NCBI GenBank assembly: GCA_028753945.1
Contig: JAPNXP010000011.1
Span: 2,666,001-2,730,000, forward strand
Direction of reading: 5' to 3'
DNA length: 64,000 nt
Source: Hexactinellida sp. DTS-2022
Lineage: Eukaryota; Porifera; Hexactinellida
Positions within the stretch are counted from its first letter, which is position 1, and every line of letters starts with the position of its first letter. Under the pieces are notes generated by a model. That model did no database searches. It was not told the DNA's origin and saw nothing but the letters and a program-made list of their open reading frames with translations. Positions 58,705 through 64,000 of the stretch are shown piece by piece. A program made the position numbers and the translations under genes.

Positions 58705-58954
58705 TAAATCGTTATCTGATGCTGTTTACGACAATTTCCTTAGTTATCATTACAGTATACTATGTGTTGCAGTGTGTTAGAGATTTTCGGGTGTTCGCGT
58801 ACACACTAAAGTTTATAGTGTGTACGCGTACACACGAGATAAATTTAGTGTATTAGAATTAACAATATCATATGGGTCACCAATAATATCACATTTGAGT
58901 AATTAATTAATTAATATTCATTCCTAATACGATAAATACGTAATCATCATCATC

Positions 58955-61004
58955 ATGTCAGCTGTTGGTGTTTTTGATCTTTCAAAGTTCGCGAAACGTT
59001 TCCAGGATACGTCTGTTGGGATGACGGTAGACTCTTCTGATCCTCCTCAAATATTTAAATGTTGAAGTTGTAAAGCATTCTTCATATTTTCGACATTCTA
59101 CTCTCAAAGAATGGACTTGGCAAAACATAATTTTATAAACTCTCTATCGAATCTACCCTCTACAAATCGCTCCGAGTTGTATACGAAGGAAGAAATAACT
59201 CAAAAGATTGAATTAATTTCGGGACCCGGCCTTCAGATAGATCGGGAAGAATTCGCATGCAGAGACTGCATTTGCGATTCAAGATAGTGCCATGTCAAGG
59301 GGCCAGGCTTCTATATCTGAGGAGGAGTGAAGGTGAGCATAGCCAAGATAAGCGCGTACTCTCGATTGAAGAGCTATATGATGTTATAAAACGTGTCATT
59401 TGGAACATAACCACGTTAGGAGAGATGGTTTGCATAAACGATTGGTACAGGAGTATCACGGCATAACAGAGAAAGCTTGTGTTTTATTCTTAGCCAGTTG
59501 TGAAGAATTTTTCCTTCGAAAAGCCAAGAAATCGGTAAAATCTTTAGTCGTCAAGCCAATTTCATCGACAAGATTTCTCTCCAGGTGCCATGTCGATTTG
59601 ATTGATTTTCGAGACATGTCAGAGCAACACAACATGTCAGATTCTGGTATCCCTTATAAGTGGCTGTTGGTTTACCAGGACCATTTCACCAAATACCTTC
59701 TCCTTCGGCCTCTGAAACACAAGTCTGCTGCAGAAGTAGCAAACATCCTTGAAGAAATCTTCTGCGACATCGGCCCACCTCATATTCTCCAGTCAGATAA
59801 TGGGGGTGAATTCTGTAATTATACTTTATTTTCATTAATTGATGAAAATGGCCTTCTACAAAGATCATCCACTGCAAGCCTCGCCATCCAGAAAGCCAAG
59901 GATCCGTAGAGCGTGCGAATAGAGAGATTAAAAATGCTCTAGGGTCAAAAATGAGGAATAGTCTTAATGATTTGTGCTGGGTCAAATACTTGAAGCGTGT
60001 ACAGTTCGAAAAAAATACAACATTTCATTCTACTATTGGAATGACGCCATACGAGGCTCTATATCACCATAAACCATTCTTTGGCCTTTCTGATATCGGA
60101 CTTCCTGAAGAATGTGCTTCTGACATTCGTACAGAAGACTTAGAAGCTCTCATTGATTAAATTAATGCTCCTATAAACAACCTACTTCCCAGTGCAATCC
60201 CGACTCATAGTGATATATCACCCATTACAGGTTCTAAGTTTCAACAAATAACAGCGAAGTCGAGGTTGATTCTATTCAGTCACCAGTGCTAGATTCATAT
60301 ATACATGATATTTCACAACCCATTCCTGATGGAACTCGTATCTTCGTAACTAATTCCTCTCCTGGCACATTGAACTGCGTAGTTTGTAATTACGAAACAA
60401 GCGGTGTCCATTCTTGTCCAGGTTGTAATAGATTCGTCCATGTCTATTGTGGTAGGACCGAAGGGGAAGAAGGTTTCGGATCCCCTGTTTGGTGTGCCAA
60501 ATGTGACCTTGAAAATGCAACCAAACATTCAAATAATGTGAGAGCTGAGATCAAGAGAAAACAGGAGAAACTACACGATCGTATGGTTTCATCTGCAGCT
60601 AAAAAGTTTCAACCAGCTGCTGTCGGCGATAATGTAGTCGTCCCTATTGAAAGGCCTGATAAAATGCATTTCCTTAGCCCACGAAATATGCTAGCTGTAG
60701 TTACAGATATTTCGGAAGACTCTACACCATTGGCACGAGAGATGGTATACTAAATACCAATTACACAAGAAATCAGTTCGAAGTCTGCTCCTCTAATACG
60801 TTTATTCAGACTTCGAATGTCCCATAAGCCATAATTTCTCAAACTTCTGCAATGCGAAAGGCTTCATTAGGAATTGAGAATAATTCTTTTTGCAGATGTA
60901 AGCATTGTAAGACAACACGATGTCCATGCAAGAAGTCATCCAGAAGCTGTGGCACTAAATGCCACAAAGGTATAATATGCTTCAACAAGTCAATTATCGA
61001 TTAG
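58955..61004 (+). pseudogene. Ginger-type transposase: DDE integrase, PHD-like finger, Cys-rich tail
   Basis: The frame opens MSAVGVFDLSKFAKRFQ at 58955 but hits a stop at about 59062. Recognisable parts follow: LPSTNRSELYTKEEITQKIE; the integrase core with CHVDLIDFRD (first Asp), WLLVYQDHFTKYLLLRPLK, HILQSDNGGEFCN (second Asp) and, after a frameshift, HPESQGSVERANREIKNAL (catalytic Glu), then STIGMTPYEALYHHKPFF. After another break comes a C4HC3 PHD-like finger (CVVC, CPGC, HVYC, CAKC; about 60380-60510), a basic helix, LHDRMVSSAAKKFQPAAVGD with NVVVPI, and in a further frame a tail with CRCKHCKTTRCPCKK and CGTKCHKG ending at a TAG at 61002-61004. Ginger elements are cut-and-paste transposons whose integrase resembles that of gypsy retrotransposons. 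At least three lesions inactivate this copy. Confidence 0.72.
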
Positions 61005-61274
61005 TCGTTGGATAACTTGCCATTAATTTTAGTAGGATGAAATTTCAACTATCTATTGACAATATCGTGTAGTAACCAGTATCGAATTGTTGCCAATTAC
61101 ATTCAATCGATTATAATCTAATAATTTGAGAAATACATGTCACAATTTTATATTCAGTTCAACAAGATGAATTAGAAAGTATTCATTAAACAAACAGAAA
61201 AAATATCAAATTTTTGGCCCTAAGCAACTAATCTCCCAAAGCCAAATTAGTGCGATAAGTATTATACATACATA

Positions 61275-61390
61275 CAGTATACTCCCGTTATAATCAAGTC
61301 GGATATAACGAAGTACCTGCTTACAACAAACTCCGATTATAACGAAATGAAACTACGGTCCCGAGCATTCGTTATAACGGGAGTTGACTG
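61275..61390. mobile_element. Pogo-like MITE (116 bp)
   Basis: CAGTATACTCCCGTTATAATC to CGTTATAACGGGAGTTGACTG, TA on both sides. GATTATAACGAA words recur within. It lies inside the Ginger-type element, downstream of its gene. Confidence 0.85.
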
Positions 61391-61515
61391 TACTATATAT
61401 TTTGCATTTAGTACAATGTGTAAAACGTGTTTTGTGGTGATACGCAGTGACCTGCAACATTAATATTCAGGTAGTATTTACAGTGCACTTAAATTTGTTT
61501 GAATATGCTATAATT

Positions 61516-61679
61516 CAGTGGTTCTCAACCTGGCGACCGCAAGTCAACGAATGATTTTAAGGGTTCCGCCGCGTAACCTATCACGATAATAGTATCATAT
61601 AATTAGTACATGTTTTGGTTCGCAGAAGATTTTTACTACTACCAGGGGTCCGTAATATTGAAAATGTTGAGAACCACCG
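61516..61679. mobile_element. hAT MITE, CAGTGGTTCTCAACC ends (164 bp)
   Basis: CAGTGGTTCTCAACCTGG to ATGTTGAGAACCACCG, with flanks CTATAATT and CTCTAATT (seven of eight). It is similar in end type to 49593-49907. Confidence 0.82.
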
Positions 61680-62710
61680 CTCTAATTGAGGAGTTTGAAG
61701 AATACATTTCCAAATCTTTGAAGCCGTTTTGGATTTTACATTGAGTAAACGTCGCAGATTTGTTTGCTCCAACCTGCCCATCCGTAATGGCACCAATGGT
61801 ATATTACTAGTTGCTACTAATTACAAATTAGAGTGAAACTTGCTCATAAAGGGCACCCAAGGTACTGGATAAAAATGATCATAACGACGGTTATGAATAG
61901 ATTACCGCTATGTGCACGACCATTATCCAAGTTCTAATATCCATAACACAATTCTTGTGTTTTTTTTTTAATTTTTTATTTGAGACTAACTTCTAATTTA
62001 TAATATGAATATTGAGTGTTGCTGTTTACAAATATAGGTAAAGAAATTAATGGATATCAAAATGGACCTAGAAACTTACTACAAGCTGCTAACTCAAATG
62101 TGATATTATTGGTGACCCATATGATATTGTTAATTCTAATACACTAAATTTATCTCGTGTGTACGCGCACACACTATAAACTTTAGTGTGTACGCGTACA
62201 CCCGTTAATTAATCCGTGTGTACGCGAACACCCGAAAATCTCTAACACACTGCAACATATTCTCTCTAATAGCCCACCAGTGGGTAAAAGGACCCAGGTG
62301 GACTATTAGAGAACATGGACCATTAAAGAATTTAGCCTTAAGTAACATCAAATATATACAATATACTAACATACGCTATAGTAGAACTCGGTTAAGACGT
62401 ACCACCCTGGGAAACAAGAAAAGGTACGTACTAACTGAGGTACGTCTTATCTGTACACATAATCCACAAGTCGAAATACTGACTTGTTTGATGGTATAAA
62501 TACGATGTAGGGTATTCAAGTTTTTAACATACTTAATACTTAACGATGAGATTAAACGATTTAGTTTTAACCTACTCACTTAAACCAATAATTACTGAGT
62601 TCTGCTAATAGTTTTCTAGAGTACGTCTAACCGATTTAAAATTAAAGTGTATATATTACTTGGGAATAGAATTGGTATGTCTTATCAGAGGTACGTCATA
62701 TCTGAGTACG

Positions 62711-62834
62711 CAGGGTTTCATACAGGGGGTTGTAGGGGGGGCATTCCCCCCCCCCCTGCTCCTTTTAGTGCCCCCTTGATAATTTACATAACCCAGATTT
62801 CCACCCTTGTATGCAAATCCAGTATGAAACACTG
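62711..62834. mobile_element. hAT-like MITE with G/C runs (124 bp)
   Basis: CAGGGTTTCATACAGGGGG to the complement of CAGTGTTTCATACTGGATTT. The flanks share GTACG only. It is the same end type as 29760-29899. Confidence 0.55.
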
Positions 62835-63059
62835 GTACGTATTAACCGAATCATTTATAGTGGACCAGATAGGATGAAAAATCGGCTAATAGAGTATGTG
62901 TCCCCGAAAGTACGTCTTAAGACTCTTAACCCTACTTCATGCAGTTGCAGGGATAGTCAATTTGCTATTGATGATTTCGTGAGTGTGTAATTTGTCGGGA
63001 CCTAGCAGCAATATTTCTAAAACTCTGTTAAGTTAACTAAAAGATTTTAGAGCTTAAGT

Positions 63060-63430
63060 CCAGTATATCTATTATTAAAACTCGATTGTTATTTGTTTGT
63101 TTGTGTGTTTGTCCGGATTGTATTTAGGGAATCGAAACAGTATTTCTAATTAAGATATAAACTAACTTCCAGATGTTATAATAGGTAAACAAATCAATTA
63201 AAATTCAAAATCAACCTTTAAGTTAGCTTCCAACGGGTATTATTGGTAAACAAGTTAAAACTATGGAAAATGGTAGAAATGCTTGTTATAACATCCACTA
63301 ACATTTCCATGGTAGAAAGTGTGAGGAGTAAGGCCGCATAGCGGCCGTTAACTTGAGGTGTGTAGCACCGATCCGTCACAAAGCGACCGAGACCGAAGGG
63401 CTCGTCACCATTATGTGTTAAGTGTCCAGA
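63060..63430 (+). repeat. Dispersed repeat with conserved GC-rich tail, copy 2
   Basis: Matches 22499-22750 in the same orientation and extends further left, starting near TCTATTATTAAAACTCG, which resembles a Helitron 5' end. The tail AAGCGACCGAGACCGAAGGG then CTCGTC is conserved. If it is a Helitron, it has a different 3' end from the family at 14.3 and 52.6 kb. Confidence 0.5.
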
Positions 63431-63705
63431 ATGTTTCTAGATACACTCAGTTCTCTCTAAATGTCCACTTACCTAATTGCCCACCTTAATTAGTTTCGAT
63501 GTCATTTAAGCTAACGCCCACATGGGGCCCCTAACTACAGATGGACTAGTGAAGACCAAATTGCACTACGTATTACTTACGTACAGTTCATACTCCCTAA
63601 TAGTTTATATTGACTCTATATATTCTCGATTATATTTGCTTGTCCTAATATACTTTAACTATAACGTATGTTAGTATATTATGTATATTTGATGTTACTT
63701 AAGGC

Positions 63706-63862
63706 CAGTGGCGGCGCCAGGGGTGGGCCAGGGGGGCCATGCGCCCCCCCCCTATTTTGAGGTTGGCCCCCCTAGAGTAACAAAGTTGTACAGTGTGGCC
63801 CCCCCTGAAATTACCCTGCTCCCCTCAGCTCCCCTAACAGAAAATCCTGGCTCCGCCTCTGC
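63706..63862. mobile_element. hAT MITE, GGCGCCAGG ends (157 bp)
   Basis: CAGTGGCGGCGCCAGG to TCCTGGCTCCGCCTCTG, with CTTAAGGC exactly duplicated (63698-63705, 63863-63870). It sits within the right arm of 62260-63944 and is thus the youngest of three nested layers. It is a relative of 8967-9712. Confidence 0.93.
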
Positions 63863-64000
63863 TTAAGGCTAAATTATTTAATGGTCCATGTTCTCTAATA
63901 GTACACCTGGGTCCTTTTACCCACTGGTGGACTATTAGAGAGAATATACTGTAATGATAACTAAGGAAATTGTCGTAAACAGCATCAGATAACGATTTAG

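Larger units (their letters stand above)
62260..63944. mobile_element. Inverted-end element splitting the Ginger arm (1.7 kb)
   Basis: The left arm 62260-62380 (TTCTCTCTAATAGCCCACCAG, AAAAGGACCCAGGTG, GAACATGGACCATTAAA, AAGTAACATCAAATATA) is mirrored at 63660-63944, where the mirror is itself broken by the hAT MITE at 63706. TA flanks both ends. The Ginger arm resumes on the far side. It is related to 2750-2893. The interior carries GGTACGT words of a further pogo-like family near 62390-62920. Confidence 0.72.
58705..64000 (+). mobile_element. Ginger-type DNA transposon with inverted arms, right arm split
   Basis: The left arm (58705-58895) contains CGTTATCTGATGCTGTTTAC, GTTGCAGTGTGTTAGAGA, CGTACACACTAAAG and ATATCATATGGGTCACC. 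Its inverted copy runs from 62100 to 62256, is interrupted by the element at 62260-63944, and resumes at 63947-64000, where the window ends. The true outer ends are therefore not visible on the right and not certain on the left. Between the arms lies an integrase gene on the plus strand. Confidence 0.75.

Overview
This is an AT-rich stretch of an animal (metazoan) nuclear genome. It is not bacterial: the recognisable genes are split by introns, and most of the window is transposon debris. The one clear host gene is a LATS/Warts-type Hippo-pathway kinase on the minus strand. Two of its exons are visible (38570-38975 and 16098-16420), separated by a 22 kb intron packed with mobile elements. The rest of LATS (N-terminal UBA/PPxY part, activation loop, C-lobe) lies outside the window or was not found. 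I cannot name the species; an invertebrate with a repeat-rich genome is most likely.

Layout. 1-16 kb: a decayed Ginger-type integrase copy, several hAT and pogo-like MITEs, a 3.4 kb unit with 220-bp inverted ends, a large fold-back element, a frameshifted multi-exon THAP-domain gene (11.06-12.39 kb, minus) and a Helitron. 16-39 kb: the LATS intron, holding hAT, pogo-like, fold-back and LINE relics, plus a 5.1 kb region with pogo-like ends that contains a degraded gene of an unnamed multicopy family with a DTDVV motif. 39-50 kb: a ZMYM1-like hAT relic, a Helitron split by a MITE, a mariner relic and an almost readable pogo/Tigger transposon (47.03-49.04 kb) with an intron. 50-64 kb: a full-length but decayed hAT element with a BED finger carrying two head-to-head Helitrons, a 990-bp hAT element with two younger elements inside it, and a Ginger-type element (DDE integrase, PHD-like finger, Cys-rich tail) whose right arm is broken by further insertions.

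Many insertions could be delimited to the base because target-site duplications (TSDs) survive: exact or near-exact 8 bp for hAT, TA for pogo-like, TTA for a Harbinger-like fold-back. The nesting gives a relative insertion order. Several minus-strand exon-like reading frames (11, 26.6, 28.7 and 53.6-54.3 kb) are not explained by LATS or by a known transposon. No rRNA, tRNA, CRISPR or bacterial-type operon was seen. Family names and similarities come from memory and motif reading, not from a search.
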